A stretch of 64,000 bases of DNA from Trichoplax adhaerens (Eukaryota > Placozoa > Uniplacotomia > Trichoplacea > Trichoplacidae), in assembly GCF_000150275.1 (NCBI RefSeq), contig NW_002060943.1, positions 11,098,878 through 11,162,877 on the forward strand, written 5' to 3'. Each line of letters starts with the position of its first letter. Within the stretch, counting starts at the first letter, position 1. A model generated the notes under the pieces. The model was not told the origin of the DNA and did not search any database. It worked only from the letters and a program-made list of their open reading frames with translations. Both the position numbers and the translations under genes were made by a program. Positions 1 through 11,680 of this stretch are shown one piece after another.

Positions 1-130
1 ACGATGGCAACTACGGTACAGCCATTTTTAACTAGTACTTAAAGACATGATTACAAATGTGTATATTCTAGTGTTCTACTCTATTGAGAGTATTTCATAC
101 ATAAAGTTCTTCTTATGCAATTTCATCTAC

Positions 131-202
131 CTCTTTTAGCTCCAGTTCATTGACAGCTCTTTGAATATCTTCTACAGCTGTTAAAAGATCCACAGAAGAC
201 AT
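131..202 (-). CDS. Possible first coding exon of a minus-strand gene leaving the window
   Basis: On the minus strand an ATG at 202-200 opens 24 codons (MSSVDLLTAVED...LELKE) that end at a plausible donor, GAG|GTAGAT, at 131/130. The peptide is acidic and predicted helical, like the start of a coiled-coil or helical-bundle protein. Without splicing the frame stops after 29 codons. No further exon can be seen in bases 1-130, so the rest would lie beyond the left edge. The gene would be divergent from PAR-6. I do not recognise the family; a chance short frame remains possible. Confidence 0.35.
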
Positions 203-709
203 GTTGTCCTCCACCGAACTCAATATAGTAAGCTACAGTAGTAGTTTAGTTGGACTGTCCAACCATAGTACAGTACTAAATGAAGTCTACAGTACCATAC
301 TAACTGTACCGTACTGTACTGTAGCAGATCCGGTGTACTGTACTGTAGGTGTACAGTACAGTAGTCCTACCACGGTCTTCACCGTCAGCAGTGTGTAACA
401 GCAGGTAATCAGGTTATGATGACATCATTTTTGCCAGAGTGTCAAACTTTACTCAATACGGGCAATAATGATTTATAGTGTTTAATCATACAGGAGGCAG
501 TGCTATCGTAAGCAAAACTAATGTCACTAGTGTCGTATTTTGATCGCACCTAACTTGAATCGCACTGTAACCTGCTTTGCAAGCCCCAACCCCCCCCACC
601 ACTATCAAGTTCAAACTACTGTCGTCATCATCGTATTTTCTGGTAGTAAATACTGTCCAAATAGAAATTCTCATGTTAGGAAATCCAATGATTGTAAAAT
701 TGAACTGCA

Positions 710-763
710 GTAGTTCCAGCTCAATGCATCGTTGGAATTTGGATGCATTTGAACTGGAACTAC
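710..763. repeat. Inverted repeat (hairpin), about 21-bp arms, 11-nt spacer
   Basis: Arm 1 (710-730) begins GTAGTTCCAGCTC and arm 2 (742-763) ends GAACTGGAACTAC. The arms are complementary over about 21 bases with one bulge and one mismatch. The spacer is 11 nt. A second hairpin of the same geometry lies 23 nt downstream. Confidence 0.75.
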
Positions 764-785
764 ATGACAGTTTACTACAGTTCGT

Positions 786-834
786 GACTTGGAAGAGAAA
801 AACTCTTTTTAGAGAAGTTTTTCTCTTAGAAGTC
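786..834. repeat. Inverted repeat (hairpin), 19-bp arms, 11-nt spacer
   Basis: Arm 1 is 786-804 (GACTTGGAAGAGAAAAACT) and arm 2 is 816-834 (AGTTTTTCTCTTAGAAGTC). They pair at 17 of 19 positions around an 11-nt spacer. Arm and loop sizes match the neighbouring hairpin at 710-763, which suggests a common origin or use. Confidence 0.8.
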
Positions 835-1545
835 CCCGCGCCCTGACCATTGACGGAATCGACGGTATGAATATTACAGTACAGTACTGTACGTAAATTG
901 AAATTCTTTTCTTTTTCTTCTTGTTGTAAAATTGTCAATACGATAGTCAGTAGTGCAGTGTACAGTACAGTACAACCGTCCACTGTCTGTACTGTAGGGG
1001 ACTGTACACTGTACAGTACTGTACTGTACGTGTCAACGTCTGCCGCCCTACTAATACAGTAGGGAGAAACGGGGCTGTAACGGTACCAAGGCAGAACGAT
1101 TCTCCATTCTTCGTCTTTACTGTTTTAGTATCAACGTGACGTTCCAAGTGATATAGTAACAAGTGTATGTGAGTCACTAGCGACAGTATTCTATTGTATG
1201 TTTGCTAATATTGCTTGGGTCAATTCGGCCAATATCGTCATTGCCAACGCCATTTTTAAGGAGGATTATCCATTTCAGTTTTTACTCCAATCGAAAGAGC
1301 ACAACTTCTTGATACAGAATAAGAACAATATCTACTTTTGATGACAACGCACTCATTTTAGTGTAGGTGTAGTGTTGTACCAATTTATTGGATGATACTG
1401 TACACAGTGGACAGTAGACAGTAGACTATACCGCAAGTAGAAGAAGGAATTCGGGCTGCCTGTATGGAGTTATTGATTCAGAATTTATTATAATACTAAG
1501 TTGGAACAACGCAGTGAGTGACGGTAATCTCGACTTGAAGACAGA

Positions 1546-4500
1546 ATGCCTCGAGCCACGACAGCAAACGAATCTACTTTAGTAGAAATTAAAAGTAAAG
1601 TAGGTCCAGCCTATTGATAATGATAAGTCATTCCAAGCTCATTAACTCACCAGCCTTGATGATGCGAAATATTATGTCAACTGATTTCTCTACTTGAGTA
1701 CAAGGATGAACGATTAGCTTTCTCTTATTGTTAATGGTGAACTTTATTCTAGACCAATTATGTGCTACTGGTAGTAAAATTGCATCAATTATATATTCTA
1801 AATTTGTACCGTTATTTAATGTAGTGAAGTACTAGTCAATTCAGTGCTGAATATCAAAAGCGTCGTGTATGTAAAAAAAGTCGATACTGTTGAAACTTTC
1901 AAACCATTATACTGTACGATTCGTAAAGTAATTATTACGCAGCCTGCCTAATCATTAAAACGCAATAGAGTATATAAAGTACTACTCTACCTTCCAAGTT
2001 AATAGATTTGATATGTACAGTACAGTATAGTACATTTTAGCGTGCTGTAGATAATCATTCCCTATCAATTTGATTGTAATGACATAGAATTTTGTCAAAC
2101 CTGTCTGTGTGTGGCCAGTATTAAAACAAACAAAACAAAACGATGTTATTAGACAATCATGGACTACACCCATACTGATTTTAGTTGTCCTTTTTTATTT
2201 GCATCATTTTAGTTCGATGCGGAATTCCGCCGGTTTTCTTTCGATAAAAAGCAAATTACCTCCTTCGATGATTTTTTCGACTTGATAATGCGTATGCATA
2301 GACTACGAGAAAATGATTACATTTTAGCCTACACCGATCCTGTTCATGGAGACTTTCTACCAATCAATAACAACGAAAATTTCGCTAGAGCGGTTTCCAC
2401 TGCAAAACCTCTGCTACGCCTATGTGTGCAAAGAAAAGGTATGACCAAAATTACCAGAGACGTACTTTATCGTGCTTAATGACAATCACTAATTTATATT
2501 ATGATGGCTCAATACAATATAAGCGCGTACAATATTATGCTCGTGTATGTCGATCCTATATTAGCTTTCTAAGTTCTACTTAATAAGAGATACTTCATTC
2601 CGGCTATTAGTCTAGTTTATTTATTTATTTATTCAACGGTCTTAACGTATACGAATGACTTAACTAAATTCGCGTCAATAGTGTCATCAAACTGAATTTT
2701 CAACTTTTGTATTGTTAAAATCCTTAGGGGATCAGATAAGAATCTTTGACTCTCATAATAAAGGAAACAAGAAATCTAAACTTAATTCATTACAGATTAG
2801 TTTACCATCAGATTTTAGAAAAGTATCTTCAATTGTTGATGCTGATGTTCTTCCGGTAACGCAGCGCCGTGTTAAATTGGTTAGAGGTAACAGTAGCAAA
2901 CCGTTAGGATTTTATATTCGTGACGGTATTAGCATCAGAGTAACTTCAAATGGCATCGAGAAAGTTCCTGGAATATTCATATCACGTCTTATATCTGGAG
3001 GACTGGCGGCTAGCACCGGACTACTTGCCGTTAATGATGAAGTGTTAGAAGTCAACGGTATTGAGGTCGCTGGCAAAGTAAGCGAGATACAGTTGTTTCT
3101 AAGTGTAATTTTAAATTATAATTTATGACACGATAAAATAAATGTATCGCCGAGGTTGTGAACTTAGGATTAGAAATGTCATGAATTCCCAGATTTACCT
3201 GAAGTAATCTTGATAACGAAAATCTAGAAAACCATACTTTAACTGTGTTAAAAATCTTTAGCTGAAACTGCCATTCTCAACTACTGTATAAATACTGCGC
3301 AATAAGTTATGATCATTCTATATGAAAATTTCGAGAAAATCTAATTCTATTGTTTTTACTAATAGTGCAATAAGCCTTAATACAAATGTCAGTAATATCG
3401 TGTTAATATTACTGTACAATCTATCTCTGTTTAATCTGAACTATGCAAATTTACCGAAATCTGTCATATTGCAGAGCTCAGTTGGTTTATTAGTAATGAT
3501 GATAAAGTAATTTGAGTATAGGATGTGTACCAGTATATTTAAGTCAAAGTTAATATAGGTGTGAGTCTTTCATGTATACCAATACTACTGTATGTACTTA
3601 CACTACTCTATGCGTCCGTGATATTATTCCCCTAACCATAAGCGATAAATTTGTTATGTTCTAATTGCTTATACAAGTCACATTTTCATAATTGTATATT
3701 CACAGAAAAGTATCGCAAAATCAGTACTTACACCTCTGAACCTTTCTCAGCCCCTCTAATCTTGCAAATTATCGCTAGTATGCTACGATAAAGTACCCTA
3801 GCAGATTAAATTAGTAAAATTTGGGGAATGATTTATAGATAATTACTTTTCGATCTGATTACGGCTGAATTTCACAGGGAAACTAAGCTGTATCGCCCTC
3901 TGTTTGTAAACGATTTTCATTTAATAATTATACTTTGCAGACTTATTACATTATTATTATTATTATTATTATTGTAAATTAATGCTACAATAATAGATAC
4001 ATTCACATCCAAATTACGTATTATACAGTATGTAGTAGCTGTATATGATCGTTTAGAGGTTATTAAATGATGAGTTATACGTTTATCGTATGTTTCTGCA
4101 GACACTAGATCAAGTAACTGATATGATGGTAGCCAACAGCCAAAACCTAATTATTACTGTAAGACCAGCAAACCAAGAAGTTGGAATAGCACTGCCGCAA
4201 GAGGAGCCGAATTATGGTTCAGTGCCAACATCTTCGAGATCTTCGGCACGATATTCTTCTACCCCCAGCATACAGCAGTCCATCGAAAACTTATCAATAG
4301 AAAATAACGGTACCTCTCAGGAAGCAGCTAACGCCAACATTAATGAAGATCTAGACAGAAATTTACCTCAACAGGACGAGAATATACCAGCCTATGAAAA
4401 CTATCAATCGCCATCAGAGAACTTTAATCACCAAAGTGACGATGTTCTACCAGAACGCAACGACAGTGACCAGTTGCAAGATCAAACTAATCACGTATCA

Positions 4501-4740
4501 CAACATGATGATATGAATCCCAATAACTATGATAGTCCCTATGAATCATCTATACCAAACAACATTGAGCACAATAATCGCTACGAAGATGACGAATCAG
4601 CAGAAAATTATTATGATGTCCAGGATAACGAAGAAAATGATCCTCACGAACAGCTACCTACTCAGAACCATCCTTCGCAGGCTACTGAACCGAATGATGA
4701 TCATATTGACTCTGATGACTATAGTGGTGATGAAGTATAA
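1546..4740 (+). CDS. PAR6: PAR-6 cell-polarity scaffold (PB1, CRIB, PDZ)
   Basis: PAR-6 links aPKC (through PB1), Cdc42-GTP (through the semi-CRIB) and PDZ ligands in the apical PAR complex at the cell cortex. Four exons join in frame: 1546-1599, 2213-2438, 2728-3077 and 4102-4740, giving 422 aa. The start is set by a short exon ending VEIKSK, which continues into [10 protein letters not shown] as in known PAR-6 proteins. PB1 covers about residues 16-94. The CRIB motif ([17 protein letters not shown]) is at 117-133. The PDZ runs about 140-233 with the carboxylate loop [10 protein letters not shown] and motif [17 protein letters not shown], and is split by the intron 3078-4101. The last 190 residues are acidic, Asn/Gln-rich and probably disordered. 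An ATT/TAT-type microsatellite lies in the last intron near 3950. Family assignment is secure; the first exon is slightly less so. Confidence 0.95.
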
Positions 4741-6440
4741 GTGAATTGTATAACTGCAGCCACTATTTACTGTACTGCGAAGATGTTTGAAATAATGAAA
4801 GTAAATTCGATAATTGGCTATCGCAATGCATAGGCCTGTTGCATTATTAATTAATTATCGACCTATTTTTAACAACCTGATGTAATGATTTAATATATGT
4901 GATTTCGGTCAAAATTTTGATTCTTACTTAACTAGATGAAAATTATGGTTTACTTAAAAAATTTTTGATATTCTACTAGCCAAATCCTGGAGATGTATTA
5001 TTCATTAGATATGATAATGACGAATGTTGTCACAGTAGTTATAAAATCCGCTGTGAATACGCGTGCTTGCTTGGTAGAATATCAAATACTTCTATGTTAT
5101 TTATGTTCTCCCATTTCATTATAATTAGAGTAGCATTTGGTATAAAATTCTAGTTTTACGTTTGGCAGATTTTATTGACTAATCATAATTTTCTTTCGGT
5201 GCTATATTATTTACGGGATACTGGTATTTGAATGAGATAGTTCTCCACAGTATATAATATTTGAAAGACTACTGACCACTTTGGTACAATTTTTACTTAA
5301 GGTTGTGGGCAGCGTTGTCTGCTTCTTCCTAAGGTACGGTGTAGCAATCTGTTTGTGATTTCATGCTATTGCCATTTAAATTCTCAGCACGTTGCAGAAC
5401 CATTATTAGAATGCTGATATTATGACTCTGTAAATTTTTGACCTCTAATTTTGTTGCATATTTAGGCTCAACTTCTTTTCTGTCATAATTTTTTTTAACC
5501 AATTCAGTATGACAATAATCTATGAATTATTACTACTGCGACCTATGAATTGAATATGTTTCTTAATGTAGCATGACCTACTCCCCAAGGAATGTTATGT
5601 AGTGCTGTGATGTACTAGCGGACCTGGCATAACTACCTGATCGGTTCTAGAACATATCTTTTTAAATCGAAAATAAAGTTTTCACGACATTTATTGTTTT
5701 AATTTTAATTTTAAATATTGATTACATAACTGGTAAGAAATGAATATGAAATAAAGGAACGGTAATAATCATCGTTGCAATTTTTGAATTAAACTTTCTC
5801 ACATTTTATAGCGACTGAGAAAGCGACTTGTGGACAACTGTAATGCGAAGTTCGCCATGCGTACAGTACCATAGTAGCATGTACTGTACCTGTACAGCTG
5901 TACTGTATTTGTAAAATATGGTCTATCGATCCATTTTTGATCAACCTACAGTACAGTATAACACGGGTTATCTACTGCACTTTTTTTCATCAATGTATTA
6001 TTATACAGAAGTGATGTGATGCTCGATTGCCAATGCTGTTCAGATGGCCAATTGACAGTACAGTAATCAATTAAGTAAAGCGATTCAACTGTATCAAATA
6101 ATTTTCTTCTCCATTGTGTGGCTGACAGGAAATATGGATCAATCAATACACAGTACAGTACAGCAATTACATGATTACAGTATAGGACAGTACTGTAGTG
6201 GTTACAATACAATACAATAGCGTATACTGTACTGTTAACTAGAGAAGAGACTGGATAACTGACAAGTGTCTCTTAATTAAAACTGTTGGTGCTAAAAATC
6301 TGCGTGGAAAAGGTACAGAGTTCATAGGGGCGTCAAAGCACTGGTAGTGGTAGGCACGTCCATACTGTAGGGCTGGAGGCACGCGGGCTCGTTCTTTGTC
6401 AGTTTTTTACCGTACTGTACACTGTACACTGTACAGTCTA

Positions 6441-6516
6441 GTACTGTAGTCAGGGACTTGTAAAAGACAAAAACTACAGTACAGTACAGTATTCTTTTAC
6501 AAGTCCCTACTGTACA
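6441..6516. repeat. Hairpin with perfect 16-bp inner arms
   Basis: Bases 6452-6467 (AGGGACTTGTAAAAGA) are perfectly complementary to 6493-6508. The 25-nt spacer is built of ACTACAGTACAGTACAGTA-like sequence. Outside the perfect arms, GTACTGTA on the left can pair with ACTGTAC on the right. It may be a small foldback element or a transcribed hairpin. Confidence 0.8.
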
Positions 6517-6570
6517 GAACGGTAAAACTACTGTAGTCTTCTGTACTGTACAGTACAGTACAGTACAGTA

Positions 6571-6840
6571 TTCAAAAGTTTTACAGTACTGTACTGTAAG
6601 GGAGTGTACTGTACACTGTAAAGACCATAAGGATACTGTACTGTACAGTGTACAGTACAGTATTCAAAAGTTTTACAGTACTGTACTGTAAGGGAGTGTA
6701 CTGTACACTGTACAGACCATAAGGATACAGTACTGTACAGTATTCAAAAGTTTTTACAGTACTGTACTGTAAGGGAGTGTACTGTACACTGTACAGACCA
6801 TAAGGATACACTGTTCAGTACAGTACGCTGTACAGTACTG
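6571..6840. repeat. Three-copy tandem repeat (period 92 then 80 bp) made of palindromic motifs
   Basis: Copies begin with TTCAAAAGTTTT at 6571, 6663 and 6743. Each contains TACAGTACTGTACTGTAAGG, GAGTGTACTGTACACTGTA and GACCATAAGGATAC. The length difference comes from the number of GTACAGTAC units between copies. The antisense reading frame through it (6581-6811) is a by-product. Confidence 0.85.
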
Positions 6841-7110
6841 TACTGAACACACACGCTCTCAGCGTGAAACTGTTCATAAAAAGTGAAACGTACGGTTCCT
6901 CTGCGTCGCCGTAGTAGCTGGTACGCGATTGATAGTTTTCCTACACTACACTACTGGTTCTAGCGTTACCCGCATTTCGTCAATTTCAACAGTCAAAACG
7001 GATTAGGGTGCTCGCAACTGGCACACTTTTCGCCTCTCAATCGAACGAACTGCTATCTTAGTTTTCTTAGCTTTACAACGATTCCGATATTTTGAGCTTT
7101 AAATAGAGTC

Positions 7111-7335
7111 ATGGATACTGGTGCACTCGTTGGCATTATTATAGGTTGTGTAATAGGAGCCATCCTTGTACTATATTTGTTTATCAGATGGCGTGGTACC
7201 ACTATCGGTGGTTATCAAACTGGGGAAGCAAATGAAATGACTAAGACTGAAATAAAGCTTGGTATGCAACAAAGTCCTGACGCTACTGGTGCTCAGCCAC
7301 CTCCAATTGATAGAAAGAAGGAGTGGTATGCCTAA
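7111..7335 (+). CDS. Tiny single-pass membrane protein with C-terminal PDZ ligand (nectin/syndecan-like tail)
   Basis: An uninterrupted 74-codon frame. Residues 4-26 are a strong membrane segment (GALVGIIIGCVIGAILVLYL) followed by RWR, predicting an extracellular N-terminus of only a few residues. Glycines 4, 8, 12 and 16 form a GxxxGxxxGxxxG zipper, a known helix-packing motif. The cytoplasmic part (about 46 residues) ends KKEWYA. This resembles the nectin-type EWYV end that binds the afadin PDZ and the syndecan EFYA end that binds syntenin/CASK. An in-frame TGA lies just upstream, so the ATG is the natural start. However, a TAG at 7104-7106 could also serve as an acceptor, so an upstream ectodomain exon cannot be fully excluded; I found none. 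A neighbouring PDZ-protein gene (PAR-6) is suggestive only. Confidence 0.7.
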   Translation: MDTGALVGIIIGCVIGAILVLYLFIRWRGTTIGGYQTGEANEMTKTEIKLGMQQSPDATGAQPPPIDRKKEWYA

Positions 7336-10300
7336 GTCTCAGAAAGGATTGATTCAATGTAACAGAACTCTGGCAAATACCTAATTTTAACGTTGTTGGC
7401 TGCGTTCGCATTCTCTTGTTTTCTTATACTAGTTATTTAGCGCTTAGTTTGATGTTGCTTGGTTCAGGTGCCTCTTTACTCCATACATACTGGCCGTAAA
7501 TTGATCGGTTGATTGGAATTTAATTTTCAGTCTTGTCCACTTTTGCACCGTTCCAATTAGCATACTAATTATGATTATCTTTTATAATACTTAAAATGCT
7601 TGTCGCATCTATTTTGCTTGGTAATGCACTAATTTGTCAATTACCAACTTTTACTTGAAAGTGATAAACTATTAAATTAATCGGACTAAAACTTAGTTGC
7701 AGACTTGATTTGCAGCGAGAGATAGTGGATACTTAGAATTTTCGTGCTAAAACGTCGTCAATGTTTTATTTTATCGGTCAGTGACTTAATTTTACCTTTT
7801 AAAAAATGAATGTGATATGGTTTAATTTAATTTCTTAGGCTTGCCGTTACTTATGTTACTACTAACTTTGACGGAACCTTTCTGATAATAGCGTTTCAAA
7901 GCGTACAGAAAAATTATTGTACAGTACAGTAGATATTTTAAATTATTTGATTTCTTTTCTATCGGAGAAAGAGGCATCCTGTAGCGGTAGTGCTTACTTA
8001 TCGTATCATGTTTATTCATCTTAAATCGGTTAAATCGTAAGTTGTGATTGTTATTAAACGATATGTGTTTCCTCATGTAGTAAAGCCACTACTGTACGTA
8101 AACTGTACCCGGATAGAATGGGATTCAGACACCATCAGCTAAAATAAACTTACGTTTTATTATTACTATTGTACTGTCACTAATGATTTCATATATTAAA
8201 GCATGCCTGTATTTTGAGATAATTTGCTCAGCATTTTAGCCGATCAGTTCATTTTACGATATACCGTGCATGACTATATTTACTGTTGGCACTAGACTTT
8301 GTACTTACAGAACTATGGACTGAAACGTACAGTGCTGTGCTTTTATGGTATTTCTAGCAGATGAATCGGGCTGTTATTAAGTTCGCTTGAGCGATAATAA
8401 TAACAAACAGGAGTGGCAAGAAAGCATGAGGCAATGAGTACCTGATTTTGCAGATTAATTAGACTTTTTATACTAAACTGTGATACTGTACTATGAAAGC
8501 GTTGATGGATCTCGACTCTGGAGTCGGTAGATACTGACATCATACTGTACAATGTGCATACATACACGTGTATCCTTTTAATACCTTCGTCTTTATGAAC
8601 AGTCTCTACGGTGCGGCCTGATCATAATGATTACACATCCCGTCCAGCTAGCTAGACTTGTAGCTCACTTTGTTCTATAGTCTCTACAACAAGCAATCAT
8701 CGGTTGTAGCTTCGAAATCATGGATAGCGAGCCTCGAAATTAATCATTGATTAATTAATTAATCTTAAATAGTACTGTACGCTAAGGTACTATTAACCTT
8801 GCAATAACTGAGATGGGTGGATACCAAGGTACCTGTTACTATTGTGGGGTGTTCCAGAGATTAATGCTGTACACAGTTGAGTTCAAGCAATACAGTTGTA
8901 ATCTAACACCTACAGATTATATACCAGGATTATAAAATAGCTTATATCTTTAGTAACTTTTGCTAGCTGTGGACTTGGACTTTGACTAGTTGATAATGGT
9001 GGTGATTTTTGAGCTGGAGGCACGTGGACCTGTAGTTTTACCTAGTTTTACCCACATGCAGTACGGTACAGAAATGCTTACTGCACGGCCTGGCACATAC
9101 TGTACAGTACAGTGAACACTGCCATGCCACCACAAGGCAGAACGGTACTGAACGGTACGATAGTATTCCATTACGCTTACTACTGTATGAGGTAACGTAA
9201 AAAATCGTCGGACAATGAATTAGTGTACTGTATGGCTGACTTGAACTTCCAATTTCAAATTTATTGGCTGTAACTATAGCTTAATGTGTCATTGAAATTC
9301 GGCGTTTATCCATGATTAGGTTTAAGGATTGAAAATTGTGGGGTTTTGTGTATAACAGTAGATACTTTTGAACAAGAGAGATTTAAAGGTACGCGCTTAA
9401 ATGTATGATTTCAAAGAAAAAGGAAAAAGTTTCTGTGTACGTGCTTTCTATTTGTTTTTAACAGTCCCTGAGTACAGTACAGTACTCTACTCTACAGTGT
9501 ACAGTGTACAGTATTGTACTGTACTGTACCAACGGTAACAAATTAATTATGGACCAACCGCCCGAGACAGTACAGCTGTACCTCAGTAGGTGATCCAAAG
9601 TTTGGTTCGTCAAGACCGCTCACGCGTTTTGTAGTAAAGTACCAGTGTCCTGTAGCAGTAGCCGTATTTTATGGACATAACTATAAACAGCAGAGAATGA
9701 TCCGATACTGTTATGCTACCGGCAAAGTATGCACTGTAATATAGTGATTAAATGATGTAAATCTGCCTTCGAAAATCTCGGATACAGTGTCAACTTGGTG
9801 CTACAGACTACTGTACTAAAAGAGACACAGACGGTGTGATAGTCTGTATCGCTGCATGGATGAAAAGGATTTAGCATTTGTTCGTGTTGGACACCGTGTG
9901 AGCCGTGAGGTGTCGATCGTACCATGGACTTGACAACAAAAGTCGATAACTGCGGCATACCAACCATGATCCAATCAATGTTTTCTTGGCCATTTTTTTC
10001 TCAATGAGCGAAAAATTTTTCTCTCGATTGGCAGGGGACTTTTGTGAAAAAATCATCACCACATAGTTTGCATAGGTTCGCAATTGTGTTGTATATATGC
10101 AACAGTCGTTATTTTGAACAGAACCTCTCCTAGTCCAACAATAATACGAAAAACACATCTACTACGCACACGCTACTCACATCCTACGAGATTCTAAAGC
10201 CGAGAAATCAAATTGGCAAATCCTAAATCAGATACAGTAACTAATAGTAACCATTATGAATCGATCATTATTGCCTTTAAATTCAGGGACGTACAGTATA

Positions 10301-11680
10301 TCACACCGGTATTATAGGGAATATAGCTCATTAAAATGAATGAATAGTCTTAAATTTACAATCACTAGATGATAGAGACCATCAGATCCACAACAAGAGA
10401 TGATTACACACTACATGCGATTCAGTAAACTGGAAGAAAATAGTTATGAGTCGATCTTGCATGAGTATTTTAAATAAGTTCAATACATGAATTCAAACTC
10501 GCTATTTTCATGAGCCCTATACAGTATTGACAGAATATTGAACAATAACGTAATCGAACCATTTCCAATCTTGGTCATATTTTATCAATATCCCAAAACA
10601 TACTATTTAGGATTAGTTATAGATATTAAGGAAACATTCTTGTAAAAATAATAATAATAATAATAAATACTTGTCTATTTAATCGATTTACGACGTTAGG
10701 GAAAATTTTAACTAATAAGTATAGATACAGTTCAAGCAAAGTGAATCAAATCAGTTAACGCTAATTTAAGTATAATATGTAAGATATGCGTTACAAAAAT
10801 GCGAGTAGGTTTAATTGAACATGATTTACGAGAGATAGAACCGAAGATACCATTTAAAATTGGCAGACACTGCGACAGTAGCACTAACGATGCTAAAAGA
10901 GTAAAATATAGCGAATAATATTTACTCCCTACGAGTTTAGTAGATCACATTAATGATGCTTCAAAAGGTCCACTGATGGTGTTATTCTTCTTCAATTAAC
11001 AAATACAGTACCACATGTTTCGAATCCGTTTACTAAACTTACCGCAAATATACAAGGTAATAGACTCGCCTTTAATAGTCGTGAAAATTCAGCACGTAAA
11101 CCGTCTCGTAATTTTGACTGCACTACTCAATTACTCCATTAACCTACGATATTATTAAAAATATAGTATCCACACAGCGGTGAAATGCAATATCGTAGGC
11201 TAGTAAATCGAATCATGATAATAATTAAATATATAATTACGTAAAGTATTGATTATTTTCCACTCAAAAATTTCATTCAAAGAGCCGTCGTCATAAAATA
11301 AATAAACAAAGTTGGTATCCTCCCAGGCGAAATATTTTACACCCGTAATAATCCTACCGTATACGCGAATAAAGCTCAAACCATTACTAAGTCGCCACTG
11401 CATATCTACGTATCGCTTTACCATTACCAAGATTAGATTGAACCATTAGTAACCTTATTCGCATAATAACGCACAATAGTAAATTTGGTTCTTTAAATCT
11501 ACAAAAGGCCTCAATTTCAAGCGTACTTAATATCTTCAAGTTATTGTAATGACTACAAAAAATTGAAATATTCATTCTTACGGTTAAATATCGTACGTTT
11601 AAGATCATAACATAGACAAAAGAAAGCAGCACAATTTTTTATTTGCTTATAATATCGGTGATTTAGTGCGGCATTATAGC
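7336..11680. other. Intergenic region, no gene supported
   Basis: About 4.3 kb without a gene I can defend. Palindromic TACAGTAC-type motifs recur near 7915-7932, 9055-9115 and densely at 9470-9530. An (AAT)n microsatellite lies near 10645-10670. Minus-strand frames at 9716-10158 and 11200-11632 show no family likeness, signal peptide or splice context. The last few hundred bases should hold the promoter of the adhesion GPCR starting at 11681. Confidence 0.5.

Larger units (their letters stand above)
203..1545. promoter_or_regulatory. Intergenic region between divergent genes, rich in TACAGTAC palindromes
   Basis: No gene is supported here. The stretch holds many copies of GTACTGTAC/GTACAGTAC-type short palindromes (about 230-365, 880-1030 and 1395-1425) and two strong hairpins (separate entries). 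It lies between the candidate minus-strand exon at 131-202 and the PAR-6 start at 1546, so it would include both promoters. Open frames on both strands at 486-983 overlap the hairpins and look like products of the inverted repeats and low stop density, not genes. Confidence 0.5.
4741..7110. other. Intergenic region; palindrome clusters and tandem repeats
   Basis: I see no gene. Bases 4741-5850 are plain AT-rich sequence, including presumed PAR-6 3' UTR. From about 5860 to 6845 the DNA is crowded with GTACTGTAC/TACAGTAC palindromes, a perfect 16-bp inverted repeat and an 80-92-bp tandem repeat (separate entries). Bases 6850-7110 have more mixed composition and would hold the promoter and 5' UTR of the small gene at 7111. 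Confidence 0.5.

Noticed and set aside
486-983. Overlapping open frames on both strands (165 aa minus, 89 aa plus)
   Set aside because: They run through two hairpins and palindromic motifs, resemble no family and carry no splice or signal features; best explained by inverted repeats.
6581-6811. Minus-strand frame with repeated Tyr/Thr/Val text
   Set aside because: It is a translation of the TACAGTAC tandem repeat.
9716-10158. Two overlapping minus-strand frames
   Set aside because: No domain, no conserved motif and no supported splice partners.
11200-11632. Minus-strand frames just upstream of the first adhesion GPCR
   Set aside because: Ile/Leu/Tyr-rich composition expected of AT-rich DNA and no family likeness; the region is more likely receptor promoter.
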